In this document: piece after piece, positions 1 to 7,817 of the stretch
How positions within the stretch are numbered: the first letter of the stretch is position 1
Layout of the letters: every line of letters begins with the position of its first letter
DNA from: Phocaeicola massiliensis B84634 = Timone 84634 = DSM 17679 = JCM 13223
GTDB taxonomy: Bacteria; Bacteroidota; Bacteroidia; Bacteroidales; Bacteroidaceae
Length of the DNA: 64,000 nt
Direction: 5' to 3'
NCBI RefSeq assembly: GCF_000382445.1
Contig: NZ_KB905472.1
Coordinates: 1,762,899-1,826,898 of the forward strand
The notes under the pieces: generated by a model
Told to the model about the DNA's origin: nothing
What the model saw: only the letters and a program-made list of their open reading frames with translations
Databases searched by the model: none
Made by a program: the position numbers and the translations under genes

Positions 1-266
1 TTTACACTGAACTTCCATCCCAAAATAATCAGGGAGGCTACCAACAATGCACCATTTATGGCAAAATAAGTATACTGTACATTCACACCGGTTGCCCAAT
101 ATACAATAGAAGCAATACCCGGCACACCACCTGTCGTGATGTCGTTAGGCAACAAAAAGACGGTCCACCCGATACTATACATCAGCATACCGAGAGCTAT
201 CATCATATAATCTCTCATTTCTCTGATGATTCGTTGTTTACGCGTCGTAATAAAGACTGACTCCAT
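1..266 (-). CDS. YitT-family membrane protein, 5' part (cut by window edge)
   Basis: The first 88 codons of a leftward gene are visible; the rest lies outside the window. The protein opens with a short basic segment (residues 1-20), then a hydrophobic helix (about 21-40), followed by the motif LLPNDITTGGVPGIA (38-52), which is characteristic of the YitT/DUF161 family of polytopic inner-membrane proteins with a C-terminal DUF2179 domain. A second hydrophobic helix begins near residue 65. YitT proteins have no firmly established biochemical role, so none is assigned. The ATG at 264-266 lies about 26 nt downstream of the start predicted from the -7 box at 299-306. Confidence 0.8.
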   Translation of the reverse strand, partial: MESVFITTRKQRIIREMRDYMMIALGMLMYSIGWTVFLLPNDITTGGVPGIASIVYWATGVNVQYTYFAINGALLVASLIILGWKFSV

Positions 267-298
267 GTGATTTTTTTCTTTATATTATAAATTTTCGG

Positions 299-306
299 CA
301 AAAGTA
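299..306 (-). promoter_or_regulatory. Bacteroidales -7 box upstream of yitT-like gene
   Basis: On the minus strand the sequence is TACTTTTG, which fits the Bacteroidales primary-sigma -7 consensus TAnnTTTG. No clear TTTG lies 19-21 nt upstream. The distance to the ATG at 266 fits a short leader. Confidence 0.4.
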
Positions 307-552
307 CAAAAAGATTAAATCACTTCGTTCGAAAAAGGATAATTTTTCATGCGAAAAAGAAATTTAGAATATTTCTCCTTCTCTTATTCAAATGCAAAAA
401 AACGAACGGCATTATAATTTATTTATTTAACCACATGATTAATTACAAATTAAAACATCACACAAGGAATACCATCCCAATTTGTCATATTCTATCAAAC
501 GAGCCATAAAATAGAAAGTCAAACGGTATAAATAAAATCAGAAAGACACACC
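307..552. other. A/T-rich intergenic stretch without recognised genes
   Basis: Between the divergent yitT-like gene and the beta-barrel gene, nothing beyond the two promoter regions and the aminotransferase-like remnant (638-715) was recognised. The region is strongly A/T-rich and has no convincing open frame. Confidence 0.5.
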
Positions 553-584
553 TTTGCTTAAAATCAAAAATAAATGTAATTTTG
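553..584 (+). promoter_or_regulatory. Bacteroidales promoter (TTTG-N20-TAATTTTG)
   Basis: TTTG at 553-556 and TAATTTTG at 577-584 are separated by 20 nt, matching the Bacteroidales consensus. It would start a transcript near 590, leaving a leader of about 195 nt before the beta-barrel gene at 785. That leader contains the aminotransferase-like remnant. Confidence 0.55.
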
Positions 585-637
585 CCGTCAATCGGACCTA
601 TATTAGAAAAACAGTTCCTTATTTCCGAAACGTATGA

Positions 638-715
638 TACATTCGTCTCGCTGTCGTTGACGAACAGGAGGAGTTTGAAGAAGCCATGAAGAGAATCGGA
701 AAATGGATATTATAA
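638..715 (+). pseudogene. Possible C-terminal remnant of a PLP aminotransferase
   Basis: This stretch translates to about 25 residues (YIRLAVVDEQEEF...AMKRIGKWIL) and then a stop. It resembles the C-terminal tail of fold-type I class I/II aminotransferases, which often end with an (R)LA(V/L)V...E(A/E)..RI.K sequence. Directly upstream the frame carries a TGA and no start, so this cannot be a complete gene. It is most easily read as the tail of a decayed gene overrun by the promoter region of the next gene. The match is from memory of the family and is short, so chance resemblance is possible. Confidence 0.3.
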
Positions 716-784
716 TCAATAAGATAACAAAAAAACAATACAGGATACAATACTTGCCATTATTAACTTTAAAGGTAAAGAGTC

Positions 785-1510
785 GTGAAAGAAAACTTTA
801 AAAAAGCAGTGTTGCTATTGGGCATGTCAATAACCATACCCACAGTCAGCATTGCACAAGAAAATATTGAAACAGACATCAGTGCCGACCTGGTCAGTGG
901 GTATATATGGCGCGGACAAGATTTGGGTAATGTAAGTATCCAACCAACTCTATCTGTATCTTACAAAGGATTTTCGTTGAGTGCATGGGGCAGTGTAGGG
1001 TTTGAAGGGAAAGACACCAAAGAACTTGACCTCACACTAGGATATACGATCGGCGGATTCAGCATTTCCGTCACCGACTATTGGTTTGACGGTGGGTCGG
1101 GATACTTCCACTATGGTTCCGACAATACAAATCATACTTTTGAAGCACAAGTCGGATATGACTTCGGTTTTCTGGCTGTCAATTGGTATACAAATTTTGC
1201 CGGATATGATGGTGTAAACAATGAAGGCAGCAGAGCTTATGCCTCTTATGTTTCCGTCACTGCTCCTTTCAAATTGGGAGGTTTGGACTGGACAGCCGAG
1301 ATATGCGCCACTCCGTGGGCCAATGATTTCTATAATGCATCCGAAGAACTTCATTGCAATGGTTCAAATGGCTTTGCCGTAAGTGACATCAGTCTGCAAG
1401 CCGGCAAAGATGTAAAGATAACCCGGTCTTTCTCTGTGCCGGTTTTCGCTAAGTTGACGTGGAATCCCAGAACAGAAGGTACTTATTTTGTATTCGGATT
1501 AAATTTCTAA
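785..1510 (+). CDS. Small outer-membrane beta-barrel protein, TorF-like putative porin
   Basis: The 241-residue protein has a signal peptide (about 1-24, ending SIAQ) and then alternating hydrophobic/aromatic strands typical of an outer-membrane beta-barrel. It ends in Phe, as expected for BAM-dependent insertion. The early segment DLVSGYIWRGQDL (about 35-47) matches the pattern found in proteins annotated as TorF-family putative porins, which sets the call. Substrate is unknown. The start codon is GTG, preceded by an AAAGG-type ribosome binding site; no nearby ATG fits the signal peptide better. It appears to be monocistronic and is followed by a palindrome at 1548-1604. Confidence 0.65.
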   Translation: MKENFKKAVLLLGMSITIPTVSIAQENIETDISADLVSGYIWRGQDLGNVSIQPTLSVSYKGFSLSAWGSVGFEGKDTKELDLTLGYTIGGFSISVTDYWFDGGSGYFHYGSDNTNHTFEAQVGYDFGFLAVNWYTNFAGYDGVNNEGSRAYASYVSVTAPFKLGGLDWTAEICATPWANDFYNASEELHCNGSNGFAVSDISLQAGKDVKITRSFSVPVFAKLTWNPRTEGTYFVFGLNF

Positions 1511-1547
1511 AAGTAAGATGTTTTAGTAGAAATGAGTAAATACAAAA

Positions 1548-1604
1548 GAGGCTGTCCTCAAAGGTAAATGATAGCTCTACTGTTTTTTTGAGGGGGACAG
1601 TCCC
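1548..1604 (+). repeat. Palindromic intergenic element, GAGGCTGTCC end-type, no core
   Basis: The left end GAGGCTGTCCTCAAAG is answered by an inverted copy ending in TTTTTTTGAGGGGGACAGTCCC, with imperfect pairing. The same end sequence, with a different interior, flanks the element at 40205-40358. It sits just after the beta-barrel gene and could double as its transcription terminator, since the descending arm begins with a T run. Confidence 0.55.
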
Positions 1605-1657
1605 TTCACGCAGAAAGTCCATAAATAGAAGGCTTCCGGGTCCCGTTATATGTGAAA
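1605..1657 (+). repeat. TTTCACACA/TGTGTGAAA-type short element (diverged copy)
   Basis: TTCACGCAGAA at the left and TATGTGAAAGG at the right mirror the ends of a clearer copy at 25041-25093 and an inverted copy at 63270-63323. The interior is of similar length (about 35 nt). It lies between the convergent beta-barrel gene and bioD. Confidence 0.45.
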
Positions 1658-1747
1658 GGAGATTATCTTCCCACAAGAACCCGGCCGTTTCGGAAAGCCC
1701 ACGGTTTTAAACCGAACCCTGAAGCTTCCATTATGGCAGTATTCCGT

Positions 1748-2392
1748 TTACAGGCAAGGCACTTTAACAAACTCCGCTTCGGGAAAATGCTTCTCCATAT
1801 AATGCCTTATATAGTTCTCCGTATCTTCCTGTATTATCTTGTCCTCCCCTTCGGGATAAAGATTATACATCACCGTATGGAGACTGATGCCTCTGCGCTC
1901 TATGGCCTCAAAGCTGAGCAGAGTGTGGTTCACACTCCCCAGGCGACCTGAGGTGACAAACACCAACGGGTAGCCGGAGTGTTGAATATAATCAATGGTA
2001 AGACAGTCCGGCGTAAGCGGAACCATAAGCCCTCCCGCCCCTTCCACCAGCACGGCATCAAAGCGTTCACTCAGCACACTTGTGGCGTGATTTATCTTAT
2101 CGAAATCCACGGCACGGTTGTCGATGCGCGATGCCAAGTCGGGCGAGGCAGGATAAGAGAATATCTCAGGCTTCGTCCACCCCTGTTCATCTTCGGGCAG
2201 GTATTCCAACCCCATCAGACGGCGATGAAGCTCGATGTCTTCGGAATAGCCGGCGGGATTGCCCGTTTGTATGAATTTCTGTGTTATCACGTTTATTCCC
2301 TTCTCTCGCCACACTCGTGCAAGGTAGGCGGTGGCATAGCTCTTACCGATGTTGGTGTCTATGCCGCTGACAAAATATACATTCTTTTTCAT
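1748..2392 (-). CDS. bioD: Dethiobiotin synthetase
   Basis: BioD carboxylates and closes 7,8-diaminopelargonic acid to dethiobiotin using ATP and CO2, the penultimate biotin step, in the cytoplasm. The 214-residue protein shows the family P-loop variant GIDTNIGKS at about 10-18 (usual form GTDTxxGKT) and the conserved VEGAGGLMVPL segment at about 115-125. Its length is close to the usual 220-230. It is the last gene of the leftward biotin operon, 20 nt after bioC. Ile in place of the usual Thr in the P-loop is a minor variation. Confidence 0.93.
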   Translation of the reverse strand: MKKNVYFVSGIDTNIGKSYATAYLARVWREKGINVITQKFIQTGNPAGYSEDIELHRRLMGLEYLPEDEQGWTKPEIFSYPASPDLASRIDNRAVDFDKINHATSVLSERFDAVLVEGAGGLMVPLTPDCLTIDYIQHSGYPLVFVTSGRLGSVNHTLLSFEAIERRGISLHTVMYNLYPEGEDKIIQEDTENYIRHYMEKHFPEAEFVKVPCL

Positions 2393-2412
2393 TATTTTAT
2401 CTGTTTACTATA

Positions 2413-3168
2413 TCAAGGTTTCTTTCGGGCGATGATGTAAAGGGGATGATAAGTCAGCGTGACGGCGTTACCACAACTGAACAGCTTCGCATACTTATCA
2501 CAAAACTCCTGCAAATCCCCTTTGGTCCATGCCTGCCGGCAGACAGCTGTCACCCCCGTATGCTTGAGATGATAAAGCACATCGAGCGGAGTAGCGAATG
2601 TCAGGCGGATGCGCTCCTCGCCGGCAGTGACTATATTATAATGCATGGACAAGGACTTTTTCAGCTCCTCCAAAGAATAATAATGCAATCCGCTTCCTGT
2701 GACGGCGGCTATCTCTTTCAGGTTCTCTTTGCCGAACGTGCTGAACGCGAAATATCCGTGGCCGGACAGCAAGGCATTGCAACGCTTGAAAAACAGTTCG
2801 GGCGAGACGAACCACTGAAGGGCGGAACAGGAAACTATCAGGTCTTGCCCCGAAGGAAAAGACAGCTGCTCCGCATCTCCGGGGATAAAAGTCACCTGCC
2901 TGTCCGACAGCAAGTCGGCAAAGCAAGTGCTCATCTCGTGGCATATATCATTCAATATCAGCTTTTCAGGATGAAAGGTGCGGAGCAACGGACGGGTCAG
3001 GAACCCGGTTCCGCTGCCTATCTCAAGCACATGCCGCGGACGTGCCGGCAGGTAATGTGCCAACATATCGTTCAGGCGACCGGCTATCTGTTTCTGCGCC
3101 GTGGCCTCACGGTTATAACTTTCTATGGCACGTGAGAACCGGCGCGTTATCAATTGTTTATTTATCAT
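2413..3168 (-). CDS. bioC: Malonyl-ACP O-methyltransferase BioC
   Basis: BioC methylates malonyl-ACP so that the disguised acyl chain can enter fatty acid synthesis and become pimeloyl-ACP methyl ester, the entry to biotin. The 251-residue protein carries the SAM-binding motif LEIGSGTGF at 48-56, the acidic strand-2 residue in LNDICHEM, and the class I methyltransferase SCSALQWF segment characteristic of BioC. It lies between bioG and bioD, 34 nt downstream of bioG, in the same direction. Context and motif together make the call firm. Confidence 0.93.
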   Translation of the reverse strand: MINKQLITRRFSRAIESYNREATAQKQIAGRLNDMLAHYLPARPRHVLEIGSGTGFLTRPLLRTFHPEKLILNDICHEMSTCFADLLSDRQVTFIPGDAEQLSFPSGQDLIVSCSALQWFVSPELFFKRCNALLSGHGYFAFSTFGKENLKEIAAVTGSGLHYYSLEELKKSLSMHYNIVTAGEERIRLTFATPLDVLYHLKHTGVTAVCRQAWTKGDLQEFCDKYAKLFSCGNAVTLTYHPLYIIARKKP

Positions 3169-3202
3169 ATTCTTTTACTGTTTTGTTTATCGGAAGGCTG
3201 CA

Positions 3203-3853
3203 TTATCGACACACGATATCTTGTAAAAACACATCGGAATAATGAGCCATGTCTTCTTCCTCTGCCGGCACACGGAGTTCGCTCCACGCTTTCCTTTGGC
3301 AAGCCGGAACAAAAATCAAATCGCCCTTACCTATCACGGCCTTACTCCAGCAGAAACGGGCAGGTGCAAGGCATTCTGCCTGCTTTGCTATCAGAAGAAG
3401 CTCTTCTTTCACTTCATCCGTAGAACGTCCGGGACTTCTAGTAAGGAAGTCTTCCAAAAGTACGGCGGAACCGCACATCCGGCGAAAGAATTTTCGCAGC
3501 GTAACGTCATTCAGCCCTTTCAATGTTCCTTCATAAATAGCGTTGGGAATGCCTCTGGAGTCATCGACAGGGGTCATTGTCCCGTTCACCGCCACACTTT
3601 CTGTAATGGGAAGACAAGAACGGTCCAAAACTTGGGAAGCGGCCCACACTCCCATCGACCAACCTACCACACGGATGTCTTCGTACCCCTCCGGCAATGA
3701 GAAATCGAAGTCGAGTGAACGGTAATCGTAGCAGACAAGCAAGTCCCTGTCCGCGGGGTGATAGTGCAAAAAAGGCCGTTCGTCCATTCCCCATCCGGCA
3801 AAAAAGAGTGTCAATGAAGGCAAATGGCGTTGTTCTATAAAATATTGTTTCAT
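3203..3853 (-). CDS. bioG: Pimeloyl-ACP methyl ester carboxylesterase BioG (DUF452)
   Basis: BioG removes the methyl group from pimeloyl-ACP methyl ester, ending the chain-building phase started by BioC; it is a non-homologous-context replacement for E. coli BioH. The 216-residue protein has the alpha/beta-hydrolase nucleophile elbow GWSMG (Ser66) and a C-terminal His204 in DMAHYSDVF that fits the catalytic histidine. The length matches the DUF452 family. It starts one base after bioF ends and is followed by bioC, so the three are almost certainly cotranscribed. Confidence 0.9.
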   Translation of the reverse strand: MKQYFIEQRHLPSLTLFFAGWGMDERPFLHYHPADRDLLVCYDYRSLDFDFSLPEGYEDIRVVGWSMGVWAASQVLDRSCLPITESVAVNGTMTPVDDSRGIPNAIYEGTLKGLNDVTLRKFFRRMCGSAVLLEDFLTRSPGRSTDEVKEELLLIAKQAECLAPARFCWSKAVIGKGDLIFVPACQRKAWSELRVPAEEEDMAHYSDVFLQDIVCR

Positions 3854-3854
3854 T

Positions 3855-5015
3855 TCATCGTTTTCCTATCGTTGTTATCAGTTTGCTTATCTCGTCTTCG
3901 GTAAGTGCCGCCGTCAGCGAAAAGCGAATGCGCGAAGTGCCTTCGGGCACCGTAGGCGGACGGACGGGAAGGGCGTAAAAGCCCTTGCGCTGCAACTCCT
4001 CGGCCTTCCAGACAGTTGCCCCGCTTTCTCCTATGGTCAGCGGAATAATATGGCTGGTGGAAGGACATTCATATCCGGCGGCGAGCAATCCTTCTTTCAG
4101 CTGAAAAGAGAGGCGCTGCAAGTGTTGCCTCCTGTCGCGGAACTGTGCCAGGCGTTCAATGATAAAGTACGTCCACATCAGATTGACAGGCGGCAGGGCA
4201 GTCGTAAAGATAAGTGTACGCATCTTGTTGACCAGATAATCATGCACCGTTCTGGAGCAGACCACATATCCGCCGACCGAGGCCAACGCCTTGCCGAACG
4301 TTCCGCACAGAAAGTCAATCTCGCCGATGCATCCCTGCTCTTCGGCACAACCCAGCCCGTGTTCTCCTCTCACCCCGACAGCATGCGCTTCGTCCACATA
4401 AAGCAAGACACGGTCATACTGTCGTTTCAGCCTCACCAACCGATTGAGGTCTGCCTCGTCACCATCCATGCTGAAAATGCTTTCTGTCACTACAATCACC
4501 TTTTCATATTCGGCATGATGCGCAGACAACAATTGTTCCAGTTGTTCATAATTATTATGCCGGTAACGGATGCACTTTGCACTCGAAAGGCGAATGCCGT
4601 CAATAAGGCTGGCATGCACCAGCTTATCGGCAAGAATCAGCGTACGGACATTGCTCACAGCAGGCAGGATGCCCGCGTTCATGTGATAGCCGCTGCTAAA
4701 GACCAACGCACTTTCTCTCCCGAAAAGCTCGGCCAGCCGTTCCTCCAGGCGGGTGTATATATCAAAATTACCGGTCAGCAAACGGGAAGAGGAAGCCGAA
4801 GGGAGGAAGCTGTCGGGAGTAAAGGTCTGCAAAAAGCCGGCACGCAGGTCGGCATCTGTTGCCAACCCCAAGTAATCGTTGGAAGAGAGGTTCAACATGA
4901 CGTTGCCATCTGCCTCCACCTCCCTGCCACGATGATGAGTGGCGGGCAGTCTGCGCAGATTGTTTTTACTCTTCAAGCAGTCAAGCTCTTGTTCCAATTC
5001 TTCAAATAAACTCAT
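3855..5015 (-). CDS. bioF: 8-amino-7-oxononanoate synthase
   Basis: BioF is a PLP enzyme that condenses pimeloyl-ACP with L-alanine to give 8-amino-7-oxononanoate. The 386-residue protein belongs to the alpha-oxoamine synthases: it shows the VDEAHAVG motif with Asp208 and the PLP lysine in GTFGKALASVGGY (Lys242). Length is normal. A CoA-ligase-type pimeloyl route (bioW) is not seen in the operon, consistent with the BioC/BioG route. It follows bioA by about 40 nt. Confidence 0.93.
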   Translation of the reverse strand: MSLFEELEQELDCLKSKNNLRRLPATHHRGREVEADGNVMLNLSSNDYLGLATDADLRAGFLQTFTPDSFLPSASSSRLLTGNFDIYTRLEERLAELFGRESALVFSSGYHMNAGILPAVSNVRTLILADKLVHASLIDGIRLSSAKCIRYRHNNYEQLEQLLSAHHAEYEKVIVVTESIFSMDGDEADLNRLVRLKRQYDRVLLYVDEAHAVGVRGEHGLGCAEEQGCIGEIDFLCGTFGKALASVGGYVVCSRTVHDYLVNKMRTLIFTTALPPVNLMWTYFIIERLAQFRDRRQHLQRLSFQLKEGLLAAGYECPSTSHIIPLTIGESGATVWKAEELQRKGFYALPVRPPTVPEGTSRIRFSLTAALTEDEISKLITTIGKR

Positions 5016-5056
5016 ATTTTTCTAAACTTGTGTCATTTCTTTTTTTCATAGAGCCC

Positions 5057-6322
5057 TTACAGCTCTCCTACTATCTTCACCAGCGCATGAGTCAGTCTGC
5101 TCAGCTCTTCAGGTTGGATGATAAAAGGCGGCATGATGTACACCAATTTTCCAAAAGGACGTACCCACACTCCTTCTTCCACAAAGCGCTTCTGCATGTA
5201 AGCCATGTCCACGGGCTCCTTCACTTCGATAACCCCGATGGCTCCCAATACGCGCACATCCGCCACTTGCGGCAATTCTCCGGCCGGTGCCAGCTCCCGT
5301 TTCAGCTGTTCTTCTATCGCCTTCACTTTTTGTTCCCATCCGCAGGAAAGCAACAGCTCTGTCGAGGCCCGAGCAATGGCACATGCCAAGGGGTTTCCCA
5401 TGAAGGTGGGACCGTGCATGAACGCACCCGGATAGCCGTTCGATATGACATCAGCCACTTCGTTATCGGTAAGCACGGCCGAAAATGTCATATAGCCTCC
5501 GGTAAGAGCCTTACCTATACACATAATGTCGGGCTGCACGCCGGCATGTTCCCATGCAAAAAGTTTCCCGGTCCTTCCGAAGCCGGTCGCTATTTCATCA
5601 AATATCAGCAACAGATGATATTCCTTACACAATTTCTCTGCCTGCCGCAGGTATTCGGGATGATAGAAACGCATGCCTCCGGCTCCCTGCACCACCGGTT
5701 CCAGAATCAATGCCGCCAGTTCTTCGTGATGTTCTTCCAATAGCTGTCGGAGAGGCAACATATCTTCTTCTTTCCATTCTCCTCCGAAACGAGAACGAGG
5801 AGACGGTGCAAAATAGCGGACAGGCAATGCCGAACCAAAAATGCTATGCATTCCGGTCACGGGGTCACACACCGACATGGCGTTCCATGTGTCCCCATGA
5901 TAACCGGAACGTATCGTAACAAAATTATTCTTGCTCTTCTTGCCTTGTGCATACCAATACTGCACAGCCATCTTCAGCGCCACTTCCACGGCCACCGAGC
6001 CGGAGTCGGCATAAAAAATCTTCTGCATGCGCGGTGGCGCAATCTTCAATAATAGTTTGCCCAGCTCGATGGCCGGTTCGTGTGTCAACCCACCGAACAT
6101 CACATGACTCATCCGGTCTATCTGTTCCCGTGCGGCACGGTTCAGTACGGGATGATTGTATCCATGCACCATGCACCACCATGAGGACATTCCTTCTATC
6201 AGCTTCCTGCCGTCCTCCAGCTCTATGTACACTCCTTCCGCCCGTTTCACCCGGTAAGTGGGAAGCGGATTGACGGTCGATGTGTAAGGATGCCATAAAT
6301 GCTCTTTATCAAAATTGTCCAT
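5057..6322 (-). CDS. bioA: Adenosylmethionine-8-amino-7-oxononanoate aminotransferase
   Basis: BioA transfers an amino group to 8-amino-7-oxononanoate, giving 7,8-diaminopelargonic acid, classically from S-adenosylmethionine. The 421-residue class III aminotransferase shows the substrate segment [13 protein letters not shown] (46-58), the [11 protein letters not shown] motif with Asp242 contacting the PLP ring nitrogen, and the PLP lysine in IGKALTGGY (Lys271). The paired Trp residues near the N terminus are typical of BioA rather than of other class III members. It lies 10 nt after bioB. Confidence 0.94.
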   Translation of the reverse strand: MDNFDKEHLWHPYTSTVNPLPTYRVKRAEGVYIELEDGRKLIEGMSSWWCMVHGYNHPVLNRAAREQIDRMSHVMFGGLTHEPAIELGKLLLKIAPPRMQKIFYADSGSVAVEVALKMAVQYWYAQGKKSKNNFVTIRSGYHGDTWNAMSVCDPVTGMHSIFGSALPVRYFAPSPRSRFGGEWKEEDMLPLRQLLEEHHEELAALILEPVVQGAGGMRFYHPEYLRQAEKLCKEYHLLLIFDEIATGFGRTGKLFAWEHAGVQPDIMCIGKALTGGYMTFSAVLTDNEVADVISNGYPGAFMHGPTFMGNPLACAIARASTELLLSCGWEQKVKAIEEQLKRELAPAGELPQVADVRVLGAIGVIEVKEPVDMAYMQKRFVEEGVWVRPFGKLVYIMPPFIIQPEELSRLTHALVKIVGEL

Positions 6323-6332
6323 ATCGTTTTTA

Positions 6333-7313
6333 TTATAAAGTATAACCGGCTGCTTCTATCAATTTCCTGTCGTCCGATACTTTAGACCCCAGGGTGGTTA
6401 ATAAATCGCCGACTATCGCCGAATTGATTCCAATGTGCAATGCCTGCCCTATCGCCTCCGGGCTTAGTTGCGAACGCCCCCCTGCAAAACGAAGGTAGGC
6501 CGTGGGATTAATAAAGCGGAACAGGGCTATCGTGGTCAGAATTTCTTCTTCCGCCAAACGGGGCGCGTGTTCCAAAGGAGTGCCCGCAATGGGTTGAAGC
6601 AGATTGATAGGAATAGACTGCACTTCCAACTGCCGCAAGAGGAAAGCAAGTTCGATGCGTTGCCGCATCGTTTCACCCATACCGATAATACCTCCGCTGC
6701 ACACATCCATCCCCACCCGGCGCGCGGCACACAGGGTTTCTATCTTTTCTTGCTGGGTATGGGTGGAGCAGAGCGATGGAAAGAAAGAAGGGGCAGTCTC
6801 CAGATTGCAGTGATAACGGGTAACTCCCACTTCGTGCAATCTGCGTAGCTCTTCCTCGGTAAGCAATCCCAGTGACGCACACAGTTTAATATCGGAACAT
6901 GAAGCAATATATTCAAATGTTTCACATAATTGTTGCATATCTTGCTTGCCGGGTTTTCGTCCGCTAGTGACCAATGAGAAGCGGGCTATCCCCTGAACTT
7001 CATTGTATAGTGCCTGCCGCTTACATTCCGCTTTATCCACCAAGCCATAAACTTCCGTCTCAGTCCGGTAGTATGCCGACTGCGCACACCATTTACAATT
7101 CTCGGGACAACGTCCGGACTTGGCATTAATGATGGAACACATATCAAAATGACCTGAAGCCATCTCCCGGGTTATCACGGAAGCAGCCTCATAAAGCTCT
7201 TCCTTATCAGCTTCCCCGGCTAGCCATTCTGCCTCTTCAACGGTTATCTTTTCACCGCTTAATACTTTGTTTTTAAGTTTGTTCAGCATCGTTTCTACTT
7301 CTGTTAATGACAT
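6333..7313 (-). CDS. bioB: Biotin synthase (radical SAM)
   Basis: BioB inserts sulfur into dethiobiotin to form biotin. The 326-residue radical SAM protein shows the cluster motif CPENCKWC (Cys69, Cys73, Cys76) and later conserved segments such as NLETAPSFF and GMGET. The ATG at 7313 overlaps the end of the preceding small gene by 10 nt, which suggests translational coupling and supports this start; an internal Met9 is the alternative. It is the first recognisable enzyme gene of the operon. Confidence 0.94.
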   Translation of the reverse strand: MSLTEVETMLNKLKNKVLSGEKITVEEAEWLAGEADKEELYEAASVITREMASGHFDMCSIINAKSGRCPENCKWCAQSAYYRTETEVYGLVDKAECKRQALYNEVQGIARFSLVTSGRKPGKQDMQQLCETFEYIASCSDIKLCASLGLLTEEELRRLHEVGVTRYHCNLETAPSFFPSLCSTHTQQEKIETLCAARRVGMDVCSGGIIGMGETMRQRIELAFLLRQLEVQSIPINLLQPIAGTPLEHAPRLAEEEILTTIALFRFINPTAYLRFAGGRSQLSPEAIGQALHIGINSAIVGDLLTTLGSKVSDDRKLIEAAGYTL

Positions 7314-7675
7314 AAAAAAAGCCGGAGAGAACGCATTTCACGTTCTTCCGGCCATATAGATATAAAAGACAATAACTCTCCACCAATCGCACAACGCAAC
7401 CGGTTTACAGTTATTATCTCAAGAATAATCAATGAAAGTATCCTGTCCGCCACCTCCCTATCGGGGGCTTTGTCGTCTTCCTCATCCACTCGGTCCGGAC
7501 GGCATAGCACGGACAATAGACATACGCCGGGCTGCTTTTTCAAAGAAGCCTCAACGATTCCTTTTCTCAGATTGCCGATTGCCACAGTCTTCCCCAAACT
7601 GCAAAATATGGCATACCCTTTCCTGCACCATCGGCGGAAACGTATGATTTGCGATTTAGATATTTGTTTGTTCAT
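7304..7675 (-). CDS. Unrecognised small protein heading the biotin operon
   Basis: This 123-residue frame starts about 22 nt after the predicted start of transcription and overlaps bioB by 10 nt, so it is the first gene of the biotin transcript if it is translated. The N-terminal half is basic and patterned ([20 protein letters not shown] followed by GKTVAIGNL), with no clear signal peptide or full membrane helix. The C-terminal half is less protein-like. I do not recognise a named family; short Bacteroidetes proteins with an RRWxRKxYAxF-like start seem familiar, but that is recollection only. It could be a regulator, a leader peptide, or non-functional coding through the 5' leader. Confidence 0.5.
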   Translation of the reverse strand: MNKQISKSQIIRFRRWCRKGYAIFCSLGKTVAIGNLRKGIVEASLKKQPGVCLLSVLCRPDRVDEEDDKAPDREVADRILSLIILEIITVNRLRCAIGGELLSFISIWPEEREMRSLRLFLCH

Positions 7676-7701
7676 GTGGCATTACTTTAATAACAGTGCG
7701 G

Positions 7702-7733
7702 CAAAGATATACAAAAGGGAAACACAAGCCAAA
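7702..7733 (-). promoter_or_regulatory. Biotin operon promoter (TTTG-N20-TATCTTTG)
   Basis: On the minus strand, TTTG (7730-7733) and TATCTTTG (7702-7709) are 20 nt apart, an exact fit to the Bacteroidales consensus. Transcription would begin near 7697, about 22 nt before the ATG of the small leader gene at 7675. Confidence 0.7.
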
Positions 7734-7742
7734 TAAAAAGAA

Positions 7743-7789
7743 GGTGTGTCAAGAACTGAAATGGTCTATCACTTTAGTCTTGACACACC
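7743..7789 (-). repeat. Palindromic element, GTGTCAAGA end-type, no core; likely terminator
   Basis: GGTGTGTCAAG (7743-7753) pairs perfectly with CTTGACACACC (7779-7789). On the minus strand the hairpin is followed by a T-rich tract, so it probably terminates the GH57 gene ending at 7818. Its interior matches the outer arm of the larger elements at 21623, 26476 and 57872, so it looks like a core-less member of that family. Confidence 0.7.
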
Positions 7790-7817
7790 CTCATTATCAT
7801 AATCAATAAGCCAATAC

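Noticed and set aside
1449..1676. 75-codon leftward frame after the beta-barrel gene
   Set aside because: It runs back through the beta-barrel gene and two repeat elements, with no promoter.
4050..5009. 319-codon rightward frame opposite bioF
   Set aside because: It lies entirely over bioF, whose motifs are intact; its translation has no recognisable domain and the frame is explained by codon bias of the true gene.
7676..7817. Biotin or other riboswitch upstream of bioB
   Set aside because: The leader between predicted transcript start and first gene is only about 22 nt, too short for a riboswitch; the hairpin beyond it belongs to the neighbouring gene's terminator.
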